Shown here in pieces: positions 53,401-61,936 of a DNA stretch of 64,000 bases. The DNA comes from Rudanella paleaurantiibacter (GTDB taxonomy: Bacteria > Bacteroidota > Bacteroidia > Cytophagales > Spirosomataceae). The number at the start of each line of letters is the position of its first letter. Position 1 is the stretch's first letter. Both the position numbers and the translations under genes were made by a program. The stretch covers positions 124,001-188,000 of the forward strand of contig NZ_WELI01000002.1 of the NCBI RefSeq assembly GCF_009184635.1. The letters are read 5' to 3'. The notes under the pieces are model-generated. The model did not search any database. It saw only the letters and a program-made list of their open reading frames with translations, and was not told the origin of the DNA.

Positions 53401-53483
53401 AAAGCCTCAATCAGATAGCCCAGAAACTCATGCTCCAGTAACGAGTAAACAAGCTGGAATGGCTCGGTTGGCGAGACTTTCAT
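50472..53483 (-). CDS. SNF2-family DEAD/DEAH box helicase-like ATPase
   Basis: This is a 1003-aa Swi2/Snf2 ATPase. About 480 N-terminal residues of unassigned, partly beta-rich sequence are followed by the two RecA domains. Motif I, LADDMGLGKTVMT, is near residue 564, motif II DESQAIKNPSSH near 669 and motif III LILTGTPLENS near 690. In the second domain motif V, LISLKAGGQGHNLTAADYV, and motif VI, QAVDRAHRIGQQ, are near 920-960. Such proteins translocate on double-stranded DNA. No methylase, nuclease or Phospholipase-D partner lies nearby, so a restriction or DISARM role is not supported. It has its own promoter. Confidence 0.9.
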   Translation of the reverse strand: MKVSPTEPFQLVYSLLEHEFLGYLIEAFVVQRNAKGELTLQNQTLSTQNASEFADGLDERDFELIRLIDAIQQDMVVKKFNSRKLPAIDFFLKVYDSQKGDKLLQEAIAGYLENIKPQILERLHGKPFYIMGKDGNPAWMPIEWLTEPARVHFHFVRNEDSTHYFPIIRQNHQRVDFQFKNAMILCDEPAWMLVGQCLYHFAQNVDGKKLRPFLNKNHIVVPRKVEDEYYRRFVVPLIANYEVFAKGFEIRAEVLDPQPILTVAEHRTTPSPVSSVVGNQARYQAQTTVEAADDEDTRLAFDLSFQYGTFTFRFDSFSSQSNVSLEKKDDDYIFHKIRRDLRFERQKFTFLREHGLDLRQGRLSLPKAEAFDWLAEQSASVQEAGFVLRQDVADRKRYFLGRSSIQITIRESNDWFDIHANVQFGPYEIPFIKLRSLIMAGKREFLLPNGETAVIPEAWFTRYSELLSFVEEPAAHGIDPLTRSERLILQKHHLALVQQLDQDSLAETVISRRLEELQSFEGIESSPLPQHFNGILRPYQKAGYDWMSFLRQFRFGGCLADDMGLGKTVMTLAMLQAQKEMATGGKDARDEPPSPSLLVMPTSLLYNWELEARKFTPNLRVMLYTGTYREKNTAQFNNYDLILTSYGIVRIDIDLLRTYRFNYVILDESQAIKNPSSHITKAVMNLSSAHRLILTGTPLENSTMDLWSQMTFINPGLLGSQTFFRNEFQIPIEKRNDEQKTHRLYGLIKPFMLRRNKSQVATDLPEKVESVLYCDMTTEQEQQYEEAKSYYRNLILERIEEDGMARSQMVVLQGLTKLRQIANHPRMIDESYEGDSGKMEDVLMRMEIAMAEGHKILVFSQFIKHLSVIRQYLKEKQIRFAYLDGSTTDRQEQVHLFQTDDQVKLFLISLKAGGQGHNLTAADYVFILDPWWNPASEAQAVDRAHRIGQQKTVFTYKFITKNTVEEKILALQRSKQKLASELITTEESFVKSLTKEDVMALLE

Positions 53484-53645
53484 GCGACGGTCAAGAGGAT
53501 TCTCAAAACGGAGCCCAAGCCGAGGCCGCGCTCCGTTCAGCGATTGAACATAAGCAGGATCGTACGTACGGCGGGGGGTTATCAGGCTGAAGAATAAAGG
53601 TAGCCTGTATGGTATTTATGCCGTATTTTCTACGGGTAACGATTC

Positions 53646-53676
53646 CAAATATACGAATGATAACGCCAATACCAAA
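53646..53676 (-). promoter_or_regulatory. Promoter of the SNF2 ATPase gene
   Basis: On the minus strand TTTG (53673-53676), 19 nt, then TATATTTG (53646-53653), an exact match to the Bacteroidota consensus. The leader to the ATG at 53483 would be about 155 nt and holds no other gene. Confidence 0.72.
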
Positions 53677-53695
53677 TGATGGTTTAATTAAGTCT

Positions 53696-53703
53696 TAATT
53701 TTG
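53696..53703 (+). promoter_or_regulatory. Probable -7 element for yigZ
   Basis: TAATTTTG on the plus strand, 39 nt before the yigZ ATG, matches TAnnTTTG. No TTG is at the normal -33 spacing. With the SNF2 promoter it makes a divergent promoter region in a 259-bp gap. Confidence 0.45.
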
Positions 53704-53742
53704 TCTATTATCTGAATAATAGGCCACCTTTTGGTCAGTAGA

Positions 53743-54372
53743 ATGCTTTTTGACGACACTTTTTTAACGCTTTCCGAACACGCCGAGGGGCAGTTTCGTG
53801 ACCGGGGTAGCCGCTTTCTGGCCTACGCCTACCCGATCCGGTCGGAAACCGACGCCAAACAACGGCTCGAAGCCCTCCGCCAGCAACACCCCAAGGCGGC
53901 TCACCATTGCTATGCCTACCGGCTGGGGTTGGGTAAAGACCACTACCGGGTCAACGACGATGGCGAACCGAGCGGTACCGCCGGACGGCCTATTCTGAAC
54001 ACGATTTACAGCCACGACAAACCGGGCCAACCGTTCACCAATATACTGGTGGTGGTGGTGCGCTATTTTGGCGGCACGCTGCTGGGCGTACCGGGGCTCA
54101 TCAACGCCTACAAAAGCGCCACAGTCGAGGCCCTCGCCAACGCCCGATTCGAAACCCGGACGGTGGATGAGCAATACCGTATCCGGTTTAGCTTTGAGCA
54201 GATGAACAACGTAATGCGGCTCGTGAAAGAGCAACAACTGACGGTGCTGAGCCAGGCCTTCGATACCGAACCCACGCTGGAAGTGTCTATGCGCAAAACG
54301 CAGGTCAACAGCGTGCTCGACCGGCTGAGTCAGCTACCCGGCGTGCAGACCGAGTGGGTGCCGAATGGGTAA
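53743..54372 (+). CDS. YigZ/IMPACT family protein
   Basis: The 209-aa product has an N-terminal UPF0029/Impact domain with SRFLAYAYPIRSETDAKQRL and HHCYAYRLG, then NDDGEPSGTAGRPIL and VVVVRYFGGTLLGVPGLINAY (residues about 75-125). A C-terminal ferredoxin-like DUF1949 domain follows. Homologues bind nucleic acid and are linked to translation, but the role is unsettled. ATG 53743 is preferred over an in-frame TTG at 53731. Downstream genes run in the same direction. Confidence 0.92.
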   Translation: MLFDDTFLTLSEHAEGQFRDRGSRFLAYAYPIRSETDAKQRLEALRQQHPKAAHHCYAYRLGLGKDHYRVNDDGEPSGTAGRPILNTIYSHDKPGQPFTNILVVVVRYFGGTLLGVPGLINAYKSATVEALANARFETRTVDEQYRIRFSFEQMNNVMRLVKEQQLTVLSQAFDTEPTLEVSMRKTQVNSVLDRLSQLPGVQTEWVPNG

Positions 54373-54453
54373 TCGGCTCCGTGCTCGACAAACCATTCCC
54401 CCGGCCACGGTGTTGGGCGAGTACCATCTGGTTTTGGATTTGATGAACGCTGT

Positions 54454-55542
54454 ATGCCGCTACAACTGCAACTAAACACCCCCGTTACCGACGACCGGCC
54501 GGTTTTTGTATCGGGCAATTTTTGCGGCTGGCACCCCGATCTCGACGTGTTTCGACTGCAACAGTCGGCCCCCGGAACTTACACCCTGACGTTCCCGACT
54601 GATCTGCGCCTGCCCGATGTTGTCGAGTACAAGTACACGCGGGGCGGCTGGGATAGCGTGGAACTAACGGGTGCGGGCGAAAGCCGCCCCAATCGGGTTC
54701 TGAGTCCAGGCACCGAGTTTCAGCAGGATTTTGCGCCCCACTGGCGCTTGTCGGGGCAAGCGTTCAACCCGGCGCTGGTGCCACATCTGAAGGTGTTGAG
54801 TTCCGATTTTTACGCCCCTCAGCTGGGGGCTTCGCGCCGGGTGCGGGTGCTCCTCCCCCACGACTATCATCAGAATCCCAACAAACGATACCCGGTTTTG
54901 TACCTCCACGATGGCCAGAACCTGATTGGCGAGGGAGAAGGGTACGGCTCGTGGGGCGTAGAGCAAAAAATGGCGATTCTGGCCGCACGGCGACACCATG
55001 AAGTCATTCTGGTGACCATCGACCACGGCTACCAACAGCGCATCGAAGAGTTTACGGTTCACAAAAGCCGGATGGCACAAGGGCGCGGGCGGGCATACCT
55101 GGCCTTTATTGCCCAAACGCTTAAACCCGCCATCGACGCCCAATACCGAACCCTCCCCGATGCCCCGAACACCGGCCTCGGCGGCAGCTCGTTGGGTGGG
55201 CTCATCAGCATTTACGGGGGGCTACTGCACCCCCATGTGTTTGGCCGGCTCATGGTGTTCTCACCTTCGCTCTGGATCTCGCCCAAAATCTACTTCGACG
55301 CCATTCGGTTCCAGACACCCTCGCCCATGCGCATTTACGTGTACGGGGGCGAAACCGAGTCGAAATACATGGTTCCCAACCTGCAACGGTTTCAGGATTC
55401 CCTGCTGAAACAGTGCTACAACGGGCAACCCATCGACATTTACCTCTCCGTCGACCCCGACGGGACCCATCAGGAAGTACACTGGGGTCGCGAATTTCCG
55501 GCGGCTCTGGAGTGGTTATTTTATGCGCAACCGGCTGTCTGA
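54454..55542 (+). CDS. Alpha/beta-hydrolase-fold esterase with N-terminal starch-binding-like domain
   Basis: The 362-aa product has an N-terminal beta domain (residues 1-90: VFVSGNFCGWHPDLDVFRL, FPTDLRLPDVVEYKYTRGGW) resembling CBM20/CBM48 modules. It is followed by an esterase D/enterochelin-esterase-like hydrolase. The nucleophile is in GLGGSSLGGLISIYGG near residue 245, a catalytic acid is likely in YVYGGETES, and His is in GTHQEVHWGREF near 345. There is no signal peptide, so it is cytoplasmic. It starts 81 nt after yigZ and ends 26 nt before the M17 aminopeptidase. The substrate is unknown. Confidence 0.82.
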   Translation: MPLQLQLNTPVTDDRPVFVSGNFCGWHPDLDVFRLQQSAPGTYTLTFPTDLRLPDVVEYKYTRGGWDSVELTGAGESRPNRVLSPGTEFQQDFAPHWRLSGQAFNPALVPHLKVLSSDFYAPQLGASRRVRVLLPHDYHQNPNKRYPVLYLHDGQNLIGEGEGYGSWGVEQKMAILAARRHHEVILVTIDHGYQQRIEEFTVHKSRMAQGRGRAYLAFIAQTLKPAIDAQYRTLPDAPNTGLGGSSLGGLISIYGGLLHPHVFGRLMVFSPSLWISPKIYFDAIRFQTPSPMRIYVYGGETESKYMVPNLQRFQDSLLKQCYNGQPIDIYLSVDPDGTHQEVHWGREFPAALEWLFYAQPAV

Positions 55543-55568
55543 AGCCCCCGTTTTATCCATCTGTTCTC

Positions 55569-57020
55569 ATGCACCTATCACTTTCGCAGTCGGCCACGTC
55601 CGACACCCTTCTTATCCCAGTTATCCAGAACGACCACCTCGTCAATACCTTGTCCAACCTGGCCCCAACCGTAGGTTTACCGGCATCAACCCTCGAAGCC
55701 GATTTCAAGGCCGACGCCAAAGAAGTTTTGCCTATTTACCAACCCAACGGCCGCAAAACATACCTGATTGGGTTGGGCAAGACACCGGGCATTAATGAGT
55801 GGTTTCGCACCTTCCGCAAGTTTTTTTACGATCAGAAAAACCGTCTCCCGCAGCACGTAGGCGTTGATTTGCGCCTTCATGGGCCCGATGCAATTGAAGG
55901 GGTCGTATTGGGGGCGTACGGGGGCGGGTACGACCTCAAACTGTACCAGACCGATAAACCGGAAAGCCCTATTTTTTACAGCGAAAACGGCCAGTTGAGC
56001 CTGCTCGTCGACGATCCGACCACCCAGGCCGACGCCCTTCGTCGGGCCGAAGCCATTGCTCTCACCCAGCGGCAAATCATGGACCTGATGAACGCGCCTT
56101 CTAACTACAAAACACCCCAAACCCTCGCCGATTGGGCCGTGGCATCGGGCCGGCAGCATGGGTATTCGGTGCGGGTACTGAACAAGGCTCAGATCGAACA
56201 GGAGGGGCTACAGGCGCTGTTGGCTGTAAATCGGGGTAGTGATCACGAGCCGGTGTTTATCATTGCCGAATACAAGCCTGAGCACGCGCCAAACGCCAAA
56301 AAAGTAGGTCTGGTGGGCAAAGGCATCACGTTCGATACGGGCGGTATCTCAATCAAGCCATCGGCCAACATGCATATGATGAAATCGGACATGGGCGGGG
56401 CTGCGGCCGTGTTGGGCACGCTCGAAGTAGCTGCTAAACTCAAACTGCCGGTGCACCTGATCGGGATTGTGCCCTCAACCGAAAACATGGTCGATGGCAG
56501 CGCAACCAAGCCGGGCGATGTGATTGGCTCATACCTGGGCAAAACCATTGAGGTGATCGATACCGACGCCGAAGGCCGCATTATTCTGGCCGATGGCCTG
56601 GGCTACATGGTACGCAATTACGGCCCCGATGTGCTCATTGACCTGGCCACGCTCACTGGCAGCGTGATTGCTACGCTGGGGTACCATGCCGCCGGGCTGT
56701 TTACCAACAACGACGAACTGGCCGAGGCCCTGAGCCGGGCCGCCACCCAAACCGGCGAACGAGTCTGGCGACTGCCGCTCTGGGACGTGTACGCCGAAGA
56801 CATCCGCTCCGACGTGGCCGACCTCAAAAATTTCAGTGGCAAACCCATGGCCGGGGCCATATCGGCGGGTAAGTTTCTGGAAGTATTCACCGAAAATCAC
56901 CCCGCCTGGGTCCACCTCGACATTGCCGGCACCGCCTTTGGCGATACCGAGTTTGGCAGTCAGAAAAACGGCACGGGCTTCGGAATTCGGTTGTTGATCG
57001 ACTGGTTACGAACGCTCTAA
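55569..57020 (+). CDS. Leucyl aminopeptidase family (M17)
   Basis: This cytoplasmic di-zinc aminopeptidase has 483 aa from MHLSLSQSATSDTLLIPV. The catalytic domain starts after about residue 180. GKGITFDTGGISIKPSANM has a metal Lys/Asp pair, MKSDMGGAAAVLG follows, and the family signature NTDAEGRL appears as IDTDAEGRIILADGL near residue 336. The C-terminal end GTGFGIRLLIDWL is typical. Codons upstream of 55569 overlap the esterase gene and are not conserved. It sits between an esterase and an ATP-grasp ligase. Confidence 0.93.
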   Translation: MHLSLSQSATSDTLLIPVIQNDHLVNTLSNLAPTVGLPASTLEADFKADAKEVLPIYQPNGRKTYLIGLGKTPGINEWFRTFRKFFYDQKNRLPQHVGVDLRLHGPDAIEGVVLGAYGGGYDLKLYQTDKPESPIFYSENGQLSLLVDDPTTQADALRRAEAIALTQRQIMDLMNAPSNYKTPQTLADWAVASGRQHGYSVRVLNKAQIEQEGLQALLAVNRGSDHEPVFIIAEYKPEHAPNAKKVGLVGKGITFDTGGISIKPSANMHMMKSDMGGAAAVLGTLEVAAKLKLPVHLIGIVPSTENMVDGSATKPGDVIGSYLGKTIEVIDTDAEGRIILADGLGYMVRNYGPDVLIDLATLTGSVIATLGYHAAGLFTNNDELAEALSRAATQTGERVWRLPLWDVYAEDIRSDVADLKNFSGKPMAGAISAGKFLEVFTENHPAWVHLDIAGTAFGDTEFGSQKNGTGFGIRLLIDWLRTL

Positions 57021-57098
57021 AATAAACCTCCGTGTAAGGCCCATTGGCAAATTCAACCGGCATGTTGTAGTTTAGGGTGAACATCGACCTTACATCCT

Positions 57099-58310
57099 AT
57101 GCGTCCACTCTCGTTTCTCTGTATTGCTACGTTTTTCAAAGGTGAGGCTTTCATGCGGGCTTGCAAAGAGCTTGGCCACACGGTGTACCTGCTCACGGTT
57201 GAAAAGCTGGCCGATAAACCCTGGCCGTTCGAGGCCATCGACGAGGTGTTTTATCTGCCTACCGAAAGCAATGACAGCGAGAATCTGGACCGGATGATCC
57301 TGGGCCTATCGCATACGATGCGCTCCCGCCGAATCGACCGGGTGGTAGCGCTGGACGATTTCGATGTGGAAAAAGGGGCGCTTATCCGCGAAACGTTCCG
57401 GATCGACGGCATGGGCCAAACCACCGCCCGCTACTTCCGCGACAAACTCGCCATGCGAATGCGGGCGCAGGCAGCGGGTATTCGGGTGCCGGGGTTCAGT
57501 CCGCTTTTCCACGACGAAACCATTACGCAGTTTCTGCAAACCACCGAGGGGCCGTGGCTCATCAAACCCCGCGCCGAAGCCTCCACAACCGGCATTCGGC
57601 GGGTCGACTCGCTCGATGAAGCCTGGGAGGTTATTCACGGCCTGGGCGATAACCGCCATAACTACCTGATTGAGCAGTTCAAGCCGGGCAAGGTGTTCCA
57701 CGTTGACTCGTTATCGGTGGATAGCCACCCGGTGTTTACGCGGGCGAGTGGCTACCTTGCTACCCCGATGGAGGTAGCGCACGGGGGTGGGGTGTTTCGC
57801 ACGGGGATTTTGCCGTTCGACTCACCCGATACGGCCGCTCTGCACAACCTCAACAGTCTGGTGTTGCAGGCTTTCGGGATGCGGTACAGTGCCTCGCATT
57901 CGGAATTTATCAAAGGCGATCACGACGGTGAGTTTTACTTTCTCGAAACAGCCTCGCGGGTGGGAGGTGCCCACATTGCCGAACTGGTCGAGGCTTCATC
58001 GGGCATTAACCTCTGGGCAGAGTGGGCCCGGCTCGAAACCGCCGTGGCTTTGGGGCAACCATACACGGTTCCGGCCGAGCAACAAAACTACGCGGGTCTG
58101 ATTGTGTCGCTCGCCCGGCAACAATGGCCCGACCTAGGCATTTTTACGGAACCCGAAATCTGGTGGCGTCTCGACAAGGAGTACCACGTGGGGCTCATTG
58201 TTCAGTCCGAAAGCCGGGAGCGGATTCTGGCCCTGCTCGATACGTACATGGCGCGCATCTACGCCGAGTTTCACGCGTCGGCCCCGGTACCCGATAAGCC
58301 TACGAGTTAA
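57099..58310 (+). CDS. ATP-grasp domain ligase, substrate unknown
   Basis: The 403-aa product has an N-terminal pre-ATP-grasp domain (SFLCIATFFKGEAFMRACKE), a GMGQTTARYFRDKLAMR lid region, the nucleotide-binding block PWLIKPRAEASTTGIRRVDS near residue 155-175 and HNYLIEQFKPGKVFHVDSLS. The metal-binding strand is HDGEFYFLETASRVGGAHIAELVE near 275-300 with Glu and Arg/Gly-Gly in place. The fold joins a carboxylate to an amine or thiol using ATP, as in amino-acid ligases. A weak promoter-like TAGTTTAG lies 23 nt upstream. No partner amidoligase is nearby. It sits 78 nt after the M17 peptidase. Confidence 0.85.
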   Translation: MRPLSFLCIATFFKGEAFMRACKELGHTVYLLTVEKLADKPWPFEAIDEVFYLPTESNDSENLDRMILGLSHTMRSRRIDRVVALDDFDVEKGALIRETFRIDGMGQTTARYFRDKLAMRMRAQAAGIRVPGFSPLFHDETITQFLQTTEGPWLIKPRAEASTTGIRRVDSLDEAWEVIHGLGDNRHNYLIEQFKPGKVFHVDSLSVDSHPVFTRASGYLATPMEVAHGGGVFRTGILPFDSPDTAALHNLNSLVLQAFGMRYSASHSEFIKGDHDGEFYFLETASRVGGAHIAELVEASSGINLWAEWARLETAVALGQPYTVPAEQQNYAGLIVSLARQQWPDLGIFTEPEIWWRLDKEYHVGLIVQSESRERILALLDTYMARIYAEFHASAPVPDKPTS

Positions 58311-58460
58311 TCGCCAATAAATCGAAGAAGCCAAATCTTACGGGGCCTTATCCTACGTCACAAGCACCCGCTTATTTGCTTGTACACTTCGGAAACCAAC
58401 CCCCGCCTGTTTTGCGTTGTTGTTTAGAATAAGCCTACCGCTCCGGGGGCATAACACAAC

Positions 58461-61394
58461 GTGACAGACAACAACGTACTAACGGCGCAAACAAGTCCGG
58501 TTTCCGGGCCTTCTGGCGCCCTCAACGACATTGCCCTCACGGGGTATGAGCAAATTGAAGTGCTCGGAGCCCGCGAACATAACCTCAAAAATATCGACGT
58601 GACCATTCCGCGCAACAAGCTGGTGGTGGTCACGGGGATTAGCGGCAGCGGCAAATCGTCGCTTGCGTTCGATACGATTTATGCCGAGGGGCAGCGCCGG
58701 TATATGGAGAGCTTTTCGGCATACGCCCGCTCGTTTATCGGGGATATGGAACGCCCCGATGTCGACAAGATTGATGGGCTGAGTCCGGTTATCTCCATTG
58801 AGCAGAAAACCACCTCCAAAAACCCCCGCTCAACCGTAGGCACCACGACCGAGATTTACGACTTCCTGCGGCTCCTGTACGCCCGCGCTGGTGATGCGTA
58901 CTCGTACGTGACGGGCCGCAAAATGGAGCGACAATCGCAGGATCAGATCATCGACACCATCATTGAGCAGTACGAAGGGCAGAAACTCACCCTCCTGGCA
59001 CCGGTGGTGCGCGGCCGCAAAGGCCACTACCGCGAGCTGTTTGTGCAGATTGCCAAACTCGGCTACACCAAAGTGCGGGTCGATGGGGTGGTGCAGGAAA
59101 TTGTGCCGAAAATGCAGCTCGACCGGTACAAAATCCACGATATTGAGATCGTGATTGACCGGCTGGTGCCCAAACGCGACACAGCCGATGAATCGAATAC
59201 GCGGTTTCGGCTGAGCCAATCGGTTCAAACGGCGCTCAAGCAAGGCAAAGGAGCCATGCAGGTGCTGGTAGGTACCGGCGACGACCGCACCGGCGGACCG
59301 ACCCAACTGGTGTATTTCTCGCAGAACCTGATGGACCCGGAATCGGGCATCAGCTACGACGAACCTTCGCCCAACTCGTTTTCGTTCAACTCGCCTTATG
59401 GCTGGTGCCCTACCTGTCAGGGTATTGGCAATGTGGAAGAAATCACCGAGGAATCAATTATTCCCGATAAAAAGCTGAGCGTGAGCCGTGGGGCTATTGC
59501 CCCGCTTGGGGAGTACCGGGAACTCTGGTTTTTCAAAGAGATTGAGGTCATCCTGAAAAAATACAAACTCAGCCTGACCACGCCCCTTGAAAAATACCCC
59601 GACGATCTGCTACAGGCATTGCTCTACGGTACGGAGGAGGAGGCAACCATGCCTTCGAAAAAGCTGCCCGGCACCGACTATTATCAGTTTAAGTTTGAGG
59701 GCATTATTAAATTCCTGAAACGGCAGCAGGAGAACGGCTCCGAAAAAATTCAGGAGTGGCTTAAAGACTTCATGGTCATTAAGCCTTGCCCCGACTGCAA
59801 CGGTGCCCGGCTGAAGAAAGAGTCGCTGTATTTCAAGATTGCCGACAAGAATATCTCAGAGCTGGCGCAGATGGACATTTCGGAGCTGTCGGTCTGGATC
59901 ACCGACCTCGAAAGCCGCCTGAGCGACCGGCAGAACGTAATTGGTAAAGAAGTGCTGAAAGAAATTCGGAAACGGATCGGCTTTCTGCTCGATATTGGCC
60001 TTGACTACCTCACCCTCGACCGCCCACTCCGAACCCTGTCGGGGGGCGAAGCCCAACGTATCAGACTGGCCACCCAAATCGGGACACAGCTCGTAGGTGT
60101 GTTGTACATCATGGACGAGCCAAGTATCGGCTTGCATCAGCGTGACAACGTCAAGCTCATCGACTCGCTTAAGAACCTGCGCGACCTGGGCAACACGGTG
60201 CTCGTTGTTGAACACGACAAAGACATGATGCTCGAGTCGGACTATATTCTCGACATTGGGCCGGGGGCTGGTCGGCACGGAGGGCAGGTGGTAGGCCGGG
60301 GTACACCCGATGAGTTTATCCGCAACGGCAGTACCACCGCCGATTACCTGAGTGGCCGACGCGCCATTGAAGTTCCCAAAGAACGACGTAAAGGCAACGG
60401 TAAGTTTCTGGTCATCAAGGGCGCTACGGGCCATAATCTCAAAAACGTAACGCTTAAACTGCCGCTGGGCCGAATGATCTCGATCACGGGCGTGTCGGGG
60501 TCGGGCAAGTCATCGCTTATTCACGAGACGCTGTTTCCGGTGCTCAACAAGCACTTTTACAAGTCGAAACGGGAGGCTCTGCCGCACAAGTCAGTAGAGG
60601 GGCTTGAGCATCTGGACAAGGTTATCGAGGTCGATCAATCGCCCATTGGGCGTACTCCGCGTTCTAACCCGGCTACGTACACCGGTATGTTCTCGGAGAT
60701 TCGGGCGCTCTTTGCCGAGTTGCCCGAAGCTAAAATACGCGGTTACAAACCGGGTCGTTTCTCGTTCAACGTGAAAGGTGGTCGCTGCGAAGACTGCGAA
60801 GGCGCGGGTATGAAGAAAATCGAAATGGAGTTTCTGCCCGACGTGCACGTGATGTGCGAAACCTGCAAGGGCAAGCGCTTCAACCGCGAAACCCTGGAAG
60901 TGCGTTTCAAGGGTAAGTCTATTGCCGATGTACTCGACATGACTGTAGAGCAGGCGCTTGAGTTTTTCGAGGCTCAACCCAAAATTCTGCGAAAGGTACA
61001 AACCCTCAACGACGTGGGCCTGGGGTACATCACCCTGGGGCAACACGCCACTACCCTCTCAGGGGGCGAAGCACAACGGGTAAAACTGGCCGAGGAGCTT
61101 TCCAAAAAAGATACCGGCCAGACCATGTACATCCTTGACGAACCGACCACGGGCCTGCATTTTCAGGACATTGCGCACCTGCTCGATGTGCTGAACAAAC
61201 TGGCCGATAAAGGCAATACGGTTCTAATTATTGAGCATAATCTGGACGTGATCAAAGTGTCGGATCACATCATCGACCTGGGGCCGGAAGGCGGCAACAA
61301 AGGCGGTCAGATCATTGCCGAGGGAGTGCCCGAAAAAGTAGCCAAAGTGCAAGGCAGCTACACCGGTAAGTTTCTGGCGATGGAGTTGAAATAA
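58461..61394 (+). CDS. uvrA: Excinuclease ABC subunit A
   Basis: This is the damage-recognition ATPase of nucleotide excision repair, 977 aa from a GTG start at 58461. Two ABC modules are visible: Walker [10 protein letters not shown] near residue 60 and GVSGSGKSS near 678, and signatures [12 protein letters not shown] near 528 and [12 protein letters not shown] near 866. The third zinc module is intact (CEDC...CETC, near 775-801). In the first module only the second pair, CPTC in [11 protein letters not shown], remains. The usual first CPxCG pair is replaced by [14 protein letters not shown]. The first 30 residues are an extension not seen in the E. coli protein. Confidence 0.95.
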   Translation: MTDNNVLTAQTSPVSGPSGALNDIALTGYEQIEVLGAREHNLKNIDVTIPRNKLVVVTGISGSGKSSLAFDTIYAEGQRRYMESFSAYARSFIGDMERPDVDKIDGLSPVISIEQKTTSKNPRSTVGTTTEIYDFLRLLYARAGDAYSYVTGRKMERQSQDQIIDTIIEQYEGQKLTLLAPVVRGRKGHYRELFVQIAKLGYTKVRVDGVVQEIVPKMQLDRYKIHDIEIVIDRLVPKRDTADESNTRFRLSQSVQTALKQGKGAMQVLVGTGDDRTGGPTQLVYFSQNLMDPESGISYDEPSPNSFSFNSPYGWCPTCQGIGNVEEITEESIIPDKKLSVSRGAIAPLGEYRELWFFKEIEVILKKYKLSLTTPLEKYPDDLLQALLYGTEEEATMPSKKLPGTDYYQFKFEGIIKFLKRQQENGSEKIQEWLKDFMVIKPCPDCNGARLKKESLYFKIADKNISELAQMDISELSVWITDLESRLSDRQNVIGKEVLKEIRKRIGFLLDIGLDYLTLDRPLRTLSGGEAQRIRLATQIGTQLVGVLYIMDEPSIGLHQRDNVKLIDSLKNLRDLGNTVLVVEHDKDMMLESDYILDIGPGAGRHGGQVVGRGTPDEFIRNGSTTADYLSGRRAIEVPKERRKGNGKFLVIKGATGHNLKNVTLKLPLGRMISITGVSGSGKSSLIHETLFPVLNKHFYKSKREALPHKSVEGLEHLDKVIEVDQSPIGRTPRSNPATYTGMFSEIRALFAELPEAKIRGYKPGRFSFNVKGGRCEDCEGAGMKKIEMEFLPDVHVMCETCKGKRFNRETLEVRFKGKSIADVLDMTVEQALEFFEAQPKILRKVQTLNDVGLGYITLGQHATTLSGGEAQRVKLAEELSKKDTGQTMYILDEPTTGLHFQDIAHLLDVLNKLADKGNTVLIIEHNLDVIKVSDHIIDLGPEGGNKGGQIIAEGVPEKVAKVQGSYTGKFLAMELK

Positions 61395-61475
61395 AGTAGG
61401 CAGTGACAGTAAGCAGTGGGCAGTGGCAGTAAGCAGTACTCTTGAGTCAGCTACTGCCTACTGCACACTGCTACT
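61395..61475. repeat. Hairpin of GCAGT stutter between uvrA and smpB stop codons
   Basis: The left side, 61395-61437, is a run of AGTAGGCAGTGACAGTAAGCAGT-like units. The right side, 61453-61475, is their inverted copy (ACTGCCTACTGCACACTGCTACT). About 20 of 23 positions pair in the best register, and the left side contains a second copy of the word. It fills the whole 80 bp between the uvrA stop (61392-61394) and the smpB stop (61475-61477). Confidence 0.7.
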
Positions 61476-61936
61476 TAATACCGTTCACGCTGCATCTCCC
61501 GCGAAACGTCGCGCTCCTTGATGCTATCGCGCTTGTCGTACAGTTTTTTACCCTTTGCCAGTGCAATGTCGATTTTGGCAAAGCCCCGATCAGTGGTGTA
61601 CATCCGCACGGGCACAATGGTCAGCCCCTGATCCTTCAGCTTCTCGGTCAGCCGCCGAATTTCACGTTTAGTCAGCAGCAGCTTCCGGTCGCGCAGGGGT
61701 TCGTGGTTGTTGTAGGTGCCCTCGGTGTACGGCGAGATATTCATGCTGCGGATAAACAGCTCGTTGTTTAGAAACAGACAATACGCATCGGTCAGGTTTA
61801 CTTTCCCCTGCCGAATGGATTTGATTTCGGTCCCCGTCAGTACAATACCAGCGGAGTATGTTTCCAGAAAATGATATTCGAAGGAGGCACGCCGGTTTCG
61901 GACGTCCACCTGCTTTACAATGGATGATGATGCCAT
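61475..61936 (-). CDS. smpB: SsrA-binding protein SmpB
   Basis: SmpB carries tmRNA to stalled ribosomes in trans-translation. It has 153 aa. It begins with KQVDVRNRRASFEYHFLETY and GIVLTGTEIKSIRQGKVNL, then INPYT-type text (MNISPYTEGTYNNHEPLRDR), RKLLLTKREIRRL and the C-terminal GFAKIDIALAKGKKLYDKRD helix. All family blocks are present. The tmRNA gene (ssrA) is not in the 550 bp on its 5' side. It converges on uvrA. Confidence 0.96.
   Translation of the reverse strand: MASSSIVKQVDVRNRRASFEYHFLETYSAGIVLTGTEIKSIRQGKVNLTDAYCLFLNNELFIRSMNISPYTEGTYNNHEPLRDRKLLLTKREIRRLTEKLKDQGLTIVPVRMYTTDRGFAKIDIALAKGKKLYDKRDSIKERDVSREMQRERY

Noticed and set aside
50472-53483. SNF2 ATPase as part of a defence island
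   Set aside because: Neighbours are a PyrR-like enzyme and YigZ. No methyltransferase, restriction nuclease, phospholipase-D-type protein or mobile element is close, so a DISARM-like system is not supported.
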